Of a DNA stretch of 64,000 nucleotides, positions 34,032 to 43,518 are shown in pieces. Below the pieces are notes generated by a model. The model saw only the letters and a program-made list of their open reading frames with translations, was not told where the DNA came from and made no database searches. The stretch covers positions 112,386 through 176,385 of the forward strand of contig NZ_LFIQ01000114.1 in NCBI RefSeq assembly GCF_001189245.1, in the 5' to 3' direction. The first letter of the stretch is position 1. Each line of letters opens with the position of its first letter. This DNA is from Bradyrhizobium pachyrhizi (GTDB lineage Bacteria > Pseudomonadota > Alphaproteobacteria > Rhizobiales > Xanthobacteraceae). The position numbers and the translations under genes were made by a program.

Positions 34032-34439
34032 TCAGTTCGAGACCGGCTCGAACATGCATTGCAGGGTCGGCTTGGCGATCTTGGTGAAGGTCGGGCCGAT
34101 CTCGCCCTGCTTGGACGGCGGCACCCAATCGGTCTCGATGGTCGGCACGCCGGTCTCGCTGATGCCGCGCAGCAGCGCCTGGCGCAGGTCGGGATCGTCC
34201 ACGGTCGCGGCGGCGTGGTCGTGCAGGCAGCCGCACACGGCCTCGGGATGCGCCCAACGGCCGAGCATATGGGGCGCGCATTGCCGCACGAACTCGTCGC
34301 GCGGTTCAGGCACGCGGTACAGCGAGCGGATCTGCATCGATTCGAGGGGGAGCTGGGATTGGGCCTGCGCGGCGCCCGCCAAGGGCCCCATTAGGACAAG
34401 CGATGCCAACATCGCGGCGGAACAGATACGGAGCACCAT
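34032..34439 (-). CDS. secreted hypothetical protein (135 aa)
   Basis: Exported protein with a signal peptide cleaved near AQA-QS. The mature protein has four cysteines (RQCAPHMLGRW, VCGCLHDHAAA, LQCMFEP), suggesting disulfides or a metal site. I recognise no family. The gene lies between two genes for other small exported proteins. Confidence 0.6.
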   Translation of the reverse strand: MVLRICSAAMLASLVLMGPLAGAAQAQSQLPLESMQIRSLYRVPEPRDEFVRQCAPHMLGRWAHPEAVCGCLHDHAAATVDDPDLRQALLRGISETGVPTIETDWVPPSKQGEIGPTFTKIAKPTLQCMFEPVSN

Positions 34440-34480
34440 TGGGAGAGCCTTTACCGGCAGTTCTGTTTTTTGCGTCGCGC

Positions 34481-34639
34481 TCAGTTGGCCTGTGCCATCA
34501 CCATCGGGACCGGGGTGACTACCGGCGAGCCGTTATAGGAGAAGGTGCCGATCCCGGGCAAACCGCTGTCCGGCGAGCCTGCCATCGACGAGCCGGCCAT
34601 CACAAAGGCGAAGGCGAGGATCAGGCTCATGGTTCGCAT
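34481..34639 (-). CDS. small secreted peptide (52 aa)
   Basis: The short product starts MRTMSLILAFAFVMAGSSMA and has a short proline-, glycine- and valine-rich tail (GSPVVTPVPMVMAQAN). It looks like a signal peptide followed by a 30-residue peptide. The start at 34639 follows a cggaga Shine-Dalgarno, and the in-frame extension to 34858 looks non-coding. Function unknown. Confidence 0.5.
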   Translation of the reverse strand: MRTMSLILAFAFVMAGSSMAGSPDSGLPGIGTFSYNGSPVVTPVPMVMAQAN

Positions 34640-35069
34640 CTGACAGTCTCCGTTATTCCGCTCGGCATCCGGCGCCGTTGTGTGACGGTCTGATAACGAT
34701 CTGCCGTTTCCGGAGTTCTGCGGAACAAGCCGAAAATGGTTTCGTCGGACCTGGAATTGTTTCGTCGACCAGCGGTCCACGAAACATTCGGCGGAAAACA
34801 CCAATGATTTCAGCGGCAGGAGCGTGGCTGATAGGCTGTTGAAAACTTCGCGCGACAATGCCGGACCCCGGCCACTGCCGGAGCGAGGGCCAATTATGCG
34901 TGCAAACTGAACGAGCTAGCGCGCTTTGTTAACTTTCCTCTGCTGAGAGGAGAAGCAGCACAGCAAGGGCGGCGTGAACCGGGCGACGGTTTGGCCGACT
35001 CATATTTGGGCGCCGTGCAACCATCTTCGCGGTGGCACGTTGTCGTGATCACTCCCGATCCAACGAAGG
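34640..35069. other. intergenic region
   Basis: I find no gene, tRNA or clear terminator in these 430 bases. They separate the small secreted peptide gene from the divergent 74-residue gene and probably hold both promoters. Confidence 0.4.
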
Positions 35070-35294
35070 ATGTCAGTCGTGGGCAATGGCAACATCGGTG
35101 TTGGCAATGAATCCGCGGCGAGCAAATCCGGCCAGCAACAGATGACGGCCGCGATGCCGCAGCAAGGCGCCTATGTGATGGGCGACAATGAGTGCGCGCC
35201 GCAGAAGCTGGTCCGCCTCGTCGGCTGCCGCGACTCGAAGGTCAAGCCGGCCCTTGGCATCAGCGCGAAGCAGTTCGGGCAAACCGAGCGCTAG
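35070..35294 (+). CDS. hypothetical protein (about 74 aa)
   Basis: Small hydrophilic product rich in Gly, Asn and Gln near its N-terminus (GNGNIGVGNESAASKSGQQQ), with two cysteines (NECAPQKLVRLVGCRDSK). No signal peptide and no family are recognised. The ATG at 35070 sits on top of the aagga Shine-Dalgarno, whereas the GTG at 35079 is eight bases after it and may be the true start. Confidence 0.45.
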   Translation: MSVVGNGNIGVGNESAASKSGQQQMTAAMPQQGAYVMGDNECAPQKLVRLVGCRDSKVKPALGISAKQFGQTER

Positions 35295-35337
35295 CTCGCC
35301 CGCCGCCTCAGCCGCCTGGGCCAAGCCCCTGCTCCAG

Positions 35338-35895
35338 CTACTGAATGAACTCGCCGCACTTCTGCACGGCAGCATCGGCCGCGCCCCACGGCATGATCGG
35401 CACCGACGACGTCGAGTTCTTTGGCGAGCCCTCGATCAGGCGGTCCGAATAGACCATGTAGACCAGCACATTGCGCTTGGCGTCGCAGCCGCGCACGATC
35501 TGCATCTTCTTGAAGAACAGCGACCGGCGCTTGCTGAACATGTCGTCGCCCTGGCCGAGCTTGGTCTTGAAGCGGATCGGCCCGATCTGCCGGCAAGCCA
35601 GCGAGATATCGGAGACTTCCTCGGCAAGGCCAAGCCAGCCCTTGAAGCCGCCCCTCTCCGGCACCGTGAAGTGACAGGCGACACCCTCGACCTCGGGATC
35701 GTCGACGCCATAGGTCGCGAGCTTATCGTTGGGGCTCACCCATTTGAACACGGTGGAGCGGCGGAAGATCAGGTCCGGCTCGTCGGCCGCGACCGCAGGA
35801 CCCGCCTGCCCCAAAGCCAGCAACATCAGCAGCACCGCGCATCCCCAGCGAGACAACCGTCGCAGGTCACACAAGCTCACAGTTCTCGATGTCAT
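35338..35895 (-). CDS. creA: CreA family protein
   Basis: Exported protein of 185 residues with a signal peptide cleaved near AVA-AD and the conserved CreA domain (STVFKWVSPNDKLATYGVDDPEVEGVACHFT, then ISLACRQIG and VRGCDAKRNVLVYMVYSDRLIEGSP). CreA is encoded beside the CreBCD system in E. coli, but its function is unknown. No creBCD genes are seen here. The start at 35895 has a cggag Shine-Dalgarno. Confidence 0.85.
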   Translation of the reverse strand: MTSRTVSLCDLRRLSRWGCAVLLMLLALGQAGPAVAADEPDLIFRRSTVFKWVSPNDKLATYGVDDPEVEGVACHFTVPERGGFKGWLGLAEEVSDISLACRQIGPIRFKTKLGQGDDMFSKRRSLFFKKMQIVRGCDAKRNVLVYMVYSDRLIEGSPKNSTSSVPIMPWGAADAAVQKCGEFIQ

Positions 35896-36116
35896 TGAGG
35901 TCTCCGGGGTGGGTCCCGCCTATGTAGTGCGCAAACGCCGCACAGGAAGGCGCTGACAGTTCGGTGATCGAACGCGGCGCTTTAACCTCTTGTGAGGCTT
36001 TTTTGTTACTCTTTCGTCGAAAATACCGCCCTCACGGAAGGGTTAGATCGCTTGCGCTGGTGAACGCGTTGTGCGTCTGCGACAACCAACAGGTAGTCTG
36101 GACTGGGATTCGGAAT

Positions 36117-37838
36117 ATGCGCGCAGGTGGACGGCGGATTTCGATTTTTGATTTCGCGAATGAGCGGTTCTGGCAGCTTGCAATTCTGACGACCGCCGGC
36201 ACCGTCGCCGCCTCCACGCAGGCCGATGCAGCGCTCTATTACTGGAACCGCGACTCCGCCTTCTACGGCGAATACGAGCCGATGCCGCTGCCCCAGCCGC
36301 ACCGGCAAAAGCCGAAGCGCAGCACAGCCAAGAAGAATCCGGCGATCGAGAAGGAGGCCGGCAGCAAGCCGCAAGGTCCCCTGATCATCTCGGTCTCGAT
36401 CGACCAGCAGCGGGTCAGCCTCTACGACGCCAATGGCCTCTATGCCGAGAGCCCGGTGTCAACGGGCATGAAGGGGCACTCGACCCCAATGGGTGTCTTC
36501 AGCGTCATCCAGAAGCAGAAGTATCACCAGTCCAACATCTATAGCGGCGCGCCGATGCCCTATATGCAGCGCATCACCTGGTCGGGCATTGCCATGCACG
36601 CCGGTGTGCTGCCCGGCTATCCGGCGTCCCATGGCTGCATCCGCATGCCGATGTCGTTCGCGGTCAAGATGTACAATTGGACGCGGATGGGTGCCCGCGT
36701 GTTCGTCACGCCGGGCACGATCTCGCCGGAGAGTTTCTCGCACCCGCTGCTGGTCACGCAGAAGGTGGCGCCGCAGCAGCCGGTTGCCGACGACATTCTG
36801 AAGATGGATGCGCCGCTCGGCGTGAAGAGCGACAAGGGCGCCGACAAGCAGTCCAGTCTCGATTTGCGCAGCAGTGTCGGCCATGCCGCCGCGTCGCTGC
36901 GCGACAACACCCACACCGCCGACGCCAGCAGCGCGATGCCGGCAGCGAGTGCGTCGGTGACGATGTCCGATGCGACCTCTTCCACGGCGCGCGACGCCAT
37001 TGCGGAGAAGATCGCAGCGAACAAGTCCGAGACAGTGAAGCCCGAGACGGCCGCCGCCGACAAGCCGGCCGAGACCAATTCCGCCGGCCACGACAGCAAC
37101 CCGACCACAGATGACAACACGGTCGGCGAAACCACCGCCGGCACCGACACGCCAAAGAGCGAGGTCTCGGCAAGCGATCCGGTGAAGGCGGAAGCCAAGG
37201 CCGACGAGCCGAAGGCGGACGCCGCCATGCCTGGTGCTGCCGAGGCGCCCAAGATCGATGCACCGAAGACCGATGCACCGAAGGCCGCTGACAAACCCGC
37301 CGAGGCGGCGACCGCAGCTGATGCGCCCGACGCCAAGAAGGATCCGGCACGGCTGCCGGGCACGGCCAGGATCGACGTGCCGAAGCGCGGCGGCCAGATT
37401 GCGGTGTTCATCAGCCGCAAGGATTCCAAGCTCTACGTGCGGCAGAATTTTGCACCGCTGTTCGAGGTGCCGGTGACGATCGCGGCAAGCGACCGGCCGC
37501 TCGGCACCCATGTGTTCACCGCACAAGCCGACAAGACCGATCCGAACCTGCTGCGCTGGTCGGTGGTGACGCTGCCGACCCGCAACGTCGCCCGCATCGA
37601 CGTCGAGGAGCGTGCCTCGCATCGCCGCAAGATCGCGGCCGCAGCGGTGGCCGAGGCCAAGCCGCAGCCGGTGACCAACACCCCGGCCGAGGCGCTCGAC
37701 CGCATCTCCATTCCGGCCGACGTGATGGCGCGGATCAGCGAAGCTCTCGGCACCGGCGGATCGATCATCGTCTCCGATCTCGGTGTGAACCAGGGCGAGA
37801 CCGGCGAAGGCACCGACTTCATCCTGCCGCTGCGTTGA
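36117..37838 (+). CDS. L,D-transpeptidase with long disordered region
   Basis: Periplasmic L,D-transpeptidase (YkuD domain) of 573 residues. The catalytic histidine is H161 and the nucleophile is C174 in SHGCIRM. The enzyme cross-links peptidoglycan or anchors proteins to it. Residues roughly 245-420 are an Ala/Lys/Asp/Pro-rich region with PKTDAPK-like repeats, probably disordered. A C-terminal segment (IAVFISRKDSKLYVRQNF, ASDRPLGTHVFTA) looks like a second, degenerate YkuD part lacking the cysteine. The N-terminal hydrophobic segment directs export. The start at 36117 is the best of several. Confidence 0.85.
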   Translation: MRAGGRRISIFDFANERFWQLAILTTAGTVAASTQADAALYYWNRDSAFYGEYEPMPLPQPHRQKPKRSTAKKNPAIEKEAGSKPQGPLIISVSIDQQRVSLYDANGLYAESPVSTGMKGHSTPMGVFSVIQKQKYHQSNIYSGAPMPYMQRITWSGIAMHAGVLPGYPASHGCIRMPMSFAVKMYNWTRMGARVFVTPGTISPESFSHPLLVTQKVAPQQPVADDILKMDAPLGVKSDKGADKQSSLDLRSSVGHAAASLRDNTHTADASSAMPAASASVTMSDATSSTARDAIAEKIAANKSETVKPETAAADKPAETNSAGHDSNPTTDDNTVGETTAGTDTPKSEVSASDPVKAEAKADEPKADAAMPGAAEAPKIDAPKTDAPKAADKPAEAATAADAPDAKKDPARLPGTARIDVPKRGGQIAVFISRKDSKLYVRQNFAPLFEVPVTIAASDRPLGTHVFTAQADKTDPNLLRWSVVTLPTRNVARIDVEERASHRRKIAAAAVAEAKPQPVTNTPAEALDRISIPADVMARISEALGTGGSIIVSDLGVNQGETGEGTDFILPLR

Positions 37839-37965
37839 GGCGATCGATCCCGGATTGGGCTTCGCGCCATCCGGCCACCCGCTTCCGGCAATAACGCCTT
37901 CTTGAAAGCCTGCGCCTCCCCGCCGGATTATGATCCCGACGAACATCTGTTCCGGGGACGAGACC

Positions 37966-38535
37966 ATGATGGACCGCAGGACACTAATTGTGACCGCGAT
38001 CGCCGCAGCCGCATCATCCCGCCCGCTGCATGCCGAGCAGCCCGCGATGAGCCGGATCACCGCCTACGCCTTCTCATTTCCGGCACCTGGCGGCGGCGAT
38101 ATCAGACTTGCCGACTATGCCGGCCGTCCGTTGATGATCGTGAACACGGCCTCGCTTTGTGGCTTCACGCCGCAATATGCCGGCCTGCAGCAACTCTGGA
38201 CCGAATTCCGCGATCGCGGCTTCGTCATCATTGGCGTCCCCTCCAATGACTTCGGCGGCCAGGAGCCCGGCGGCCCAACCGAGATCGCCGAGACCGCGCA
38301 GCATCAATATGGCGTCACCTTCCCGATCGCGGCGAAAGCAATCGTCCGCGGAACGAGCGCGCATCCGTTCTACCGCTGGGCGGCGGAGGCTCGGCCGAAG
38401 GACGTACCGCGCTGGAATTTTCACAAATACCTGATCGGCCGCGACGGCTACATCGCCGACGTTTTCGCTGAGTCGGTTGCGCCCGACGACACGCGCATCA
38501 AGACCGGGATCGCACGGGCACTGGCGGCCGCCTGA
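37966..38535 (+). CDS. glutathione peroxidase (cysteine type), exported
   Basis: Peroxidase of 189 residues that reduces hydroperoxides using thiols. The peroxidatic cysteine is C65 in NTASLCGFTPQY, and SNDFGGQEPG and WNFHKYLIG complete the family signatures. An N-terminal hydrophobic segment ending near LHA suggests export to the periplasm, which is less common than the cytoplasmic form. Two adjacent ATGs (37966, 37969) follow a ggggac Shine-Dalgarno. Confidence 0.88.
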   Translation: MMDRRTLIVTAIAAAASSRPLHAEQPAMSRITAYAFSFPAPGGGDIRLADYAGRPLMIVNTASLCGFTPQYAGLQQLWTEFRDRGFVIIGVPSNDFGGQEPGGPTEIAETAQHQYGVTFPIAAKAIVRGTSAHPFYRWAAEARPKDVPRWNFHKYLIGRDGYIADVFAESVAPDDTRIKTGIARALAAA

Positions 38536-38706
38536 GATATGACGATAATCCCCGGAATTAACTGATCCGGCGAGGATTTTGGACACGCGCTCGCCACGTT
38601 CATTGCCTTGGCGTCGCCACTGCGACTAGGGTACGATCGGTTGGGGGCGAAGCGACCCGGTCGCGGCAATGCCGGCGCCGGGAGCGCGAGCAGCAGGGAA
38701 CACGCC

Positions 38707-39708
38707 ATGCGCATTGCGACAGGTCTGATTTTTGCGGGGACCGTATCGTTGCTCGCGTCGAGCGCAGCTTGGTCGCAGACGTCGCCCGCCAAGGGCGCTA
38801 CTGCGGCACCGGCAGCACCAGCGGCCGCGGCTCCCGCGCCCGCCGCCGCAGCCCCGGCACCGGCCACCGCAACCGCTGCCCCGGTTCCGCCGAAGCAACC
38901 GCCACAGCCGGCGCGCGCCGCCTGCAACAACCCGAACGCGCTGGGCGTCGGCCGCACGGTCGAGATCGACACCACCGGCGGTCCGGGCTTCGGCTTCGAG
39001 CATTTCAAGCAGCTCGACTTCCTGCGCGACCATGAGGTGGTGCTGACCTTCGACGACGGCCCGTGGCCGGGCAACACGCCGGCAGTGCTGAAGGCGCTCG
39101 CGGATGAATGCACCACGGGCATCTTCTTTCCGATCGGCAAGCACGCGACCTATCACCCCGAAATCCTGCGGCAGGTCTATGCCGCCGGCCACACGGTCGG
39201 CGCCCACACCTGGTCGCACGCCAATCTGAACAACAAGAAGCTGACCGAGGATCAGAAGAAGGACGAAATCGAGCGCGGCTACGCCGCGGTCAAGTGGGCG
39301 CTCGAGACCTCACCCTCGCCGTTCTTCCGCTTCCCGGCGCTGCAGCATCCGCCGGAGATGGTGACCTATCTCGGCAACCGCAACATCGCGATCTTCTCCT
39401 GCGACCTCGACTCTTTCGACTTCAAGGCGAGCAAGCCGCAGCAGGTGATCGACACCGTGATGAAGAAGCTGAACAAGCTCGGCAAGGGCATCATCCTGAT
39501 GCACGACTTCCAGAAGCACACCGCGGAAGCCCTGCCCACGCTGCTGACGCAGCTCAAGGCCGGCGGCTACAAGGTGGTCGCGATGCGCGCCAAGTTCCCG
39601 GTAACGGTGCTGCCGCAATACGAGCAGGAGCTCGCCAAGGACGTCAAGCTGCCGACCGTAAGCTCGCGCCCGGTGAACAGCGTCGTCACCACCGTCGATC
39701 AGCAATAG
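38707..39708 (+). CDS. exported polysaccharide deacetylase
   Basis: NodB-homology deacetylase of 333 residues, acting on acetylated glycans such as peptidoglycan or exopolysaccharide. The metal motif is TFDDGPWPGNTP, and the second motif is AHTWSHANL. A signal peptide (ASSAAWS-QT) and an Ala/Pro-rich linker (about residues 25-65) precede the domain. The third motif is FFRFPALQHPPE rather than RxPYG, so the catalytic geometry may be modified. The start at 38707 has a caggga Shine-Dalgarno. Confidence 0.85.
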   Translation: MRIATGLIFAGTVSLLASSAAWSQTSPAKGATAAPAAPAAAAPAPAAAAPAPATATAAPVPPKQPPQPARAACNNPNALGVGRTVEIDTTGGPGFGFEHFKQLDFLRDHEVVLTFDDGPWPGNTPAVLKALADECTTGIFFPIGKHATYHPEILRQVYAAGHTVGAHTWSHANLNNKKLTEDQKKDEIERGYAAVKWALETSPSPFFRFPALQHPPEMVTYLGNRNIAIFSCDLDSFDFKASKPQQVIDTVMKKLNKLGKGIILMHDFQKHTAEALPTLLTQLKAGGYKVVAMRAKFPVTVLPQYEQELAKDVKLPTVSSRPVNSVVTTVDQQ

Positions 39709-39725
39709 CGCCGGCGACAATCCTG

Positions 39726-40283
39726 GTGCCGGCGTTGCGCATCGAAGGCTTCGTCATCGTCTCCGCCGATGGCCGGCTGGCGAATGCGCGGAACGTGATG
39801 CCCGACGATCTCAAGATCGAGGGCGACAAGCGGTTCTTCACCGCAGCCCTCGACCGCGCCGACCTCGTCGTGCATGGCCGTCACTCCCAGGAAGAGCAGC
39901 CGAATGCGCCAAAGCGGCGGCGCCTGATCCTGACCAGCAAGGTCGCGGCCACCGCGCCCGCCCCCGATAATCCGAAGGCGCTGTTGTGGAATCCCGCCGG
40001 CTGCCCGTTCGAGACGGCGAGCCGCGAGGCCGGCGTGACCTCGGGCATGGTCGCGGTCATCGGCGGCCCCGGCGTGTTCGGCATGTTCATGGACCGCTAC
40101 GACACGTTCTGGCTCTCGGTCGCCCCGAAGGTGCACATCCCCGACGGCGAGCCGTGCTTTCCCGGCGTTCCCGCCCGCACCCCGCAGCAGGTGCTCTCGG
40201 CGCACGGCCTGCACGCCGGCGCGCCGCAGCTGATCGATGCCGCGCAGGATGTCAGCGTGACGCCGTGGCGGCGGATGGGTTGA
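39726..40283 (+). CDS. dihydrofolate reductase / RibD C-terminal-like protein
   Basis: Protein of about 185 residues with a DHFR-like fold (EGFVIVSADGRLANARNVMP, then FFTAALDRADLVVHGRHSQ and AVIGGPGVFGMFMDRYDTFWLS). It resembles the RibD C-terminal reductase family, which uses NADPH on pterin- or pyrimidine-type substrates. The start is not secure: GTG 39726 is the first good in-frame codon after the deacetylase stop, with only a weak Shine-Dalgarno. It is probably co-transcribed with the deacetylase. Confidence 0.7.
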   Translation: MPALRIEGFVIVSADGRLANARNVMPDDLKIEGDKRFFTAALDRADLVVHGRHSQEEQPNAPKRRRLILTSKVAATAPAPDNPKALLWNPAGCPFETASREAGVTSGMVAVIGGPGVFGMFMDRYDTFWLSVAPKVHIPDGEPCFPGVPARTPQQVLSAHGLHAGAPQLIDAAQDVSVTPWRRMG

Positions 40284-40296
40284 AAGATCGCTGTTC

Positions 40297-40339
40297 GTAG
40301 TCCGTAGGATGGGTAGAGCGCAGCGAAACCCATCGCTAC
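40297..40339. repeat. short palindromic repeat
   Basis: Between DHFR-like and DoxX genes, gatgggt and acccatc form an inverted pair around agagcgcagcga. It is of the Bradyrhizobium GATGGGT-type intergenic repeat as I remember it. Confidence 0.45.
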
Positions 40340-40376
40340 GTGCCAGCCTGGCGCATGATGCCTACGCTGCCGCGTC

Positions 40377-40829
40377 CTACACGTCCCCATAGGCCGGGTC
40401 GTCGCGGCGCGGGCCGCGGCCGTAGCCGGCGATGATGAACAGCGCGCCGATCAGCGACAGGTTCTTCAGCGCATCGATCAGCGTGCTGAGGTTGTCGGGC
40501 GCCGGCTGATTCCAGAAGTCATGGAAGTAGAAGGTGGCGAAGCACACGAAGATGATCAGGAGAATCGCGAAGAAACGCGCCAGCACGTTCACCGCGATCA
40601 TCAGCCCCGCGACGATCTCGAAGCCACCGATCGTGATCGCCAGCAGCTGCATGAAGGGCATGCCGACGGAGGTTTCGATCTGCTGCGTATAGGGCACGAC
40701 CACGGCCGGGATCGTCACCTTGGCCGCCAGCAGATCCGCCGTCGCCTGGATGCCGAACAGCTTGCTCGCTCCCGAATAGAGGAACAGCACGGCGAACAGG
40801 ATCCGCCCGAAGGTGATGAACGCTGGCAT
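40377..40829 (-). CDS. DoxX family membrane protein
   Basis: Integral membrane protein of 150 residues with four predicted helices, starting with ITFGRILFAVLFLYSGASKL, the DoxX signature. A second typical segment is GGFEIVAGLMIAVNV. DoxX proteins occur in thiosulfate oxidation and in redox stress complexes; the specific role is unknown. The start has a gagg Shine-Dalgarno. It lies downstream of the malic enzyme gene with a palindromic repeat between them. Confidence 0.8.
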   Translation of the reverse strand: MPAFITFGRILFAVLFLYSGASKLFGIQATADLLAAKVTIPAVVVPYTQQIETSVGMPFMQLLAITIGGFEIVAGLMIAVNVLARFFAILLIIFVCFATFYFHDFWNQPAPDNLSTLIDALKNLSLIGALFIIAGYGRGPRRDDPAYGDV

Positions 40830-40927
40830 GAGTCGGCCTCACTGGATGGCAGAAATCGGACGAAGCAGGCGAAGCGATTATGGTCGCTCCACCTGCCTCG
40901 ATCAAATCGAATCCATCTCGGTTCAAA

Positions 40928-40979
40928 CACGATGCGGAAAGCTGCGCTGCGGTTTTCCGAACATAACGTGCTCAAACAA
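40928..40979. repeat. dispersed palindromic repeat, type B
   Basis: The element contains gatgcggaaagctgcgctgc and gcggttttccgaacataacg, a diverged copy of the repeat at 26651-26703. It lies between maeB and the DoxX gene and may affect mRNA stability. Confidence 0.5.
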
Positions 40980-40985
40980 CGGCCG

Positions 40986-43295
40986 TCAGCCGAACAGCGT
41001 CGGCTGCGCGCGGCCGGCGCGCTCTTGGGCTTCGACCGCGGCCACCGCCGTCATGTTGAGGATGCCGCGCGCCGTCACGCCGGGGGTGAGGATGTGCGCC
41101 GGGCGCGCCGGACCGATCAGGATCGGCCCCACCGGCAACGCGTTGGCCAGCGATTTGATCATTTGATAGGCGATGTTGGCGGCATCGAGGTTCGGCATGA
41201 TCAGGATGTTGGCCTCGCCTTCCAGCCGCGACTGCGGCAGCACCAGGCGCCGCGCCGCCGCCGACAGCGCAGTGTCACCCTGCATCTCGCCGTCGGCCTC
41301 GATCTCCGGGTGCTTGTCCTTCAGGAGCTGGGTCGCCCGCCGCATCTTGCGCGAGGAATCCGTGTCATAGCTGCCGAAGTCGGAATGTGACACGAAGGCG
41401 ACCCTCGGCTTGAAGGCGAAGCGCTGGACATGGATCGCCGCGAGCGATGCCACTTCGGCGAGTTCCTCCGCGCTCGGGTTCGGCCGCACCTGGGTATCGG
41501 CGAGGAAATGGGCGCCGGTGGAGGTGATCATCAGCGCCAGCGCGGCATAGTCGCTGACCCCCGGCAGGAAGCCGATGATCTCGCGGACATGGCGCAGATG
41601 GCTCATGTAGCGGCCCTCGACGCCGCACAGCATCGCGTCAGCCTCGCCGCGCGACACTGCAAGCGCCGCGATCACGGTATTGTTGGTGCGGACCACGGTC
41701 CGCGCGGCCTCGGGCGTCACGCCGCGCCGGCCGGCGACGTCGATATAGGACTGCACATAGGAACGGTAGCGCGGATCGTCCTCGGGATTGATCAGGTCGA
41801 AATCGCGGCCGGCCTTGATCGACAGGCCGAAGCGCTTGATCCTGGTCTCGACCACCGATGGCCGGCCGACCAGGATCGGTCGCGCCAGCTTTTCCTCGAG
41901 CACCACCTGCGTCGCGCGCAGCACACGCTCGTCCTCGCCTTCGGCGTAGATCACGCGCACCGGCTGGGTCTTGGCCTTGGCGAACACCGGCTTCATGGTG
42001 AGGCCGGAGCGGAAGGCAAAGCGTTCGAGATTGGCGGCGTATTCGTCGAAATTGGTGATCGGCCGGGTCGCGACGCCGGACTCGATCGCGGCCCTGGCCA
42101 CCGCCGGCGCGATGCGCAGGATCAGGCGCGGATCGAACGGGCTCGGGATCAGCGAACCGGGGCCGAACCCCTGGGTCTCGCCGCTCTCGAAACCATGGGC
42201 CACCGCATCCGACGGCGGATCGCGCGCGAGCTGCGCGATCGCGTCCACGGCGGCATGCTTCATCGCCTCGTTGATCGCGGTAGCGCCGACATCGAGCGCG
42301 CCGCGGAAGATGAAGGGGAAGCAGAGCACGTTGTTGACCTGGTTCGGAAAGTCCGACCGTCCGGTGCAGATCATCGCGTCGGGACGCGCCAGACGCGCCT
42401 CATCCGGCATGATCTCCGGCACCGGATTGGCAAGCGCCATCACAAGCGGCTTGTCGCCCATCTGCTTGACCATTTCGGGCTTGAGCACACCCGGCGCCGA
42501 CAGGCCGATGAAGATGTCCGCGCCCGGAATGACGTCGGCGAGCACGCGTGCGTCGGTCTTCTGGGTATAGACCGCCTTCCAGCGATCCATCGTGGTGTTG
42601 CGGCCCTCATAGACCACACCATCGATGTCGCAGACCCAGATGTTCTTGCGCTGCGCCCCCATCGAGACCAGCAGATTGAGGGTTGCGATCGCGGCCGCGC
42701 CCGCGCCCGAACAGACGATCTTCACGTCAGAGAGTTGCTTGCCGTTCAACAACAGCCCGTTGACGATCGCGGCGGCGACGATGATCGCGGTGCCGTGCTG
42801 GTCGTCGTGGAAGACCGGGATCTTCATGCGCTCCTTGAGCTGCGCCTCGATCTCGAAGCACTCAGGTCCGCGGATGTCCTCGAGATTGATGCCGCCGAAG
42901 GTCGGCTCCAGCGCGGCGACGGTCTCGACCACGCGCTCGATCGTGTCGGCCTTGATCTCGATGTCGAACACGTCGATGCCGGCGAATTTCTTGAACAGCA
43001 CCGCCTTGCCTTCCATGACGGGCTTGGACGCCAGCGGACCGATATTGCCGAGACCGAGCACCGCGGTCCCGTTCGAGACCACGGCGACCAGATTGGAGCG
43101 GGCAGTCAGCGTTGCCGCCTCGGCCGGGTTCTTGGCAATCTCGGTGCAGGCGGCGGCGACGCCCGGCGAATAGGCCAGCGCCAGGTCTCGCTGGTTGGCA
43201 AGCGGCTTGATCGCCTGGATCTCGAGCTTGCCCGGCCGCGGCAGCCGGTGATAGGCGAGCGCGGCGTTATGGAGTTCTTCAGACGATGACGACAT
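40986..43295 (-). CDS. maeB: NADP-dependent malic enzyme with phosphotransacetylase-like domain
   Basis: Malic enzyme of 769 residues, oxidatively decarboxylating malate to pyruvate with NADP. The N-terminal half is catalytic ([36 protein letters not shown]), and the C-terminal half from about residue 440 resembles phosphate acetyltransferase ([14 protein letters not shown]), a regulatory domain in MaeB. Length and domain order match E. coli MaeB. The start at 43295 has a ggggag Shine-Dalgarno. In rhizobia malic enzyme supports use of C4-dicarboxylates. Confidence 0.92.
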   Translation of the reverse strand: MSSSSEELHNAALAYHRLPRPGKLEIQAIKPLANQRDLALAYSPGVAAACTEIAKNPAEAATLTARSNLVAVVSNGTAVLGLGNIGPLASKPVMEGKAVLFKKFAGIDVFDIEIKADTIERVVETVAALEPTFGGINLEDIRGPECFEIEAQLKERMKIPVFHDDQHGTAIIVAAAIVNGLLLNGKQLSDVKIVCSGAGAAAIATLNLLVSMGAQRKNIWVCDIDGVVYEGRNTTMDRWKAVYTQKTDARVLADVIPGADIFIGLSAPGVLKPEMVKQMGDKPLVMALANPVPEIMPDEARLARPDAMICTGRSDFPNQVNNVLCFPFIFRGALDVGATAINEAMKHAAVDAIAQLARDPPSDAVAHGFESGETQGFGPGSLIPSPFDPRLILRIAPAVARAAIESGVATRPITNFDEYAANLERFAFRSGLTMKPVFAKAKTQPVRVIYAEGEDERVLRATQVVLEEKLARPILVGRPSVVETRIKRFGLSIKAGRDFDLINPEDDPRYRSYVQSYIDVAGRRGVTPEAARTVVRTNNTVIAALAVSRGEADAMLCGVEGRYMSHLRHVREIIGFLPGVSDYAALALMITSTGAHFLADTQVRPNPSAEELAEVASLAAIHVQRFAFKPRVAFVSHSDFGSYDTDSSRKMRRATQLLKDKHPEIEADGEMQGDTALSAAARRLVLPQSRLEGEANILIMPNLDAANIAYQMIKSLANALPVGPILIGPARPAHILTPGVTARGILNMTAVAAVEAQERAGRAQPTLFG

Positions 43296-43518
43296 GCGTG
43301 CTCCCCGCGTTTCCGGCCCAAATTTCTTGTTTCTGTGCTAATTCAGGCGAAAGTCATTTGTCCGGCAAATCGAGCCGGATGTGAAGCATGTCCGGCCGCT
43401 TGGATGCAACATCGGATAATGTCCCCGTCAACAGGCCCGGGCCGGCCCGTTCGTGGATGCTGCACCTTCCGGCCGCGGATTGGCAATTTTTTCCCCTTGA
43501 TCATCCGGAGTTGACCGA

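Noticed and set aside
41430-43289. Long open frame on the plus strand opposite maeB
   Set aside because: The opposite strand encodes a full malic enzyme, and this frame has only Arg/His/Asp-rich low-complexity sequence.
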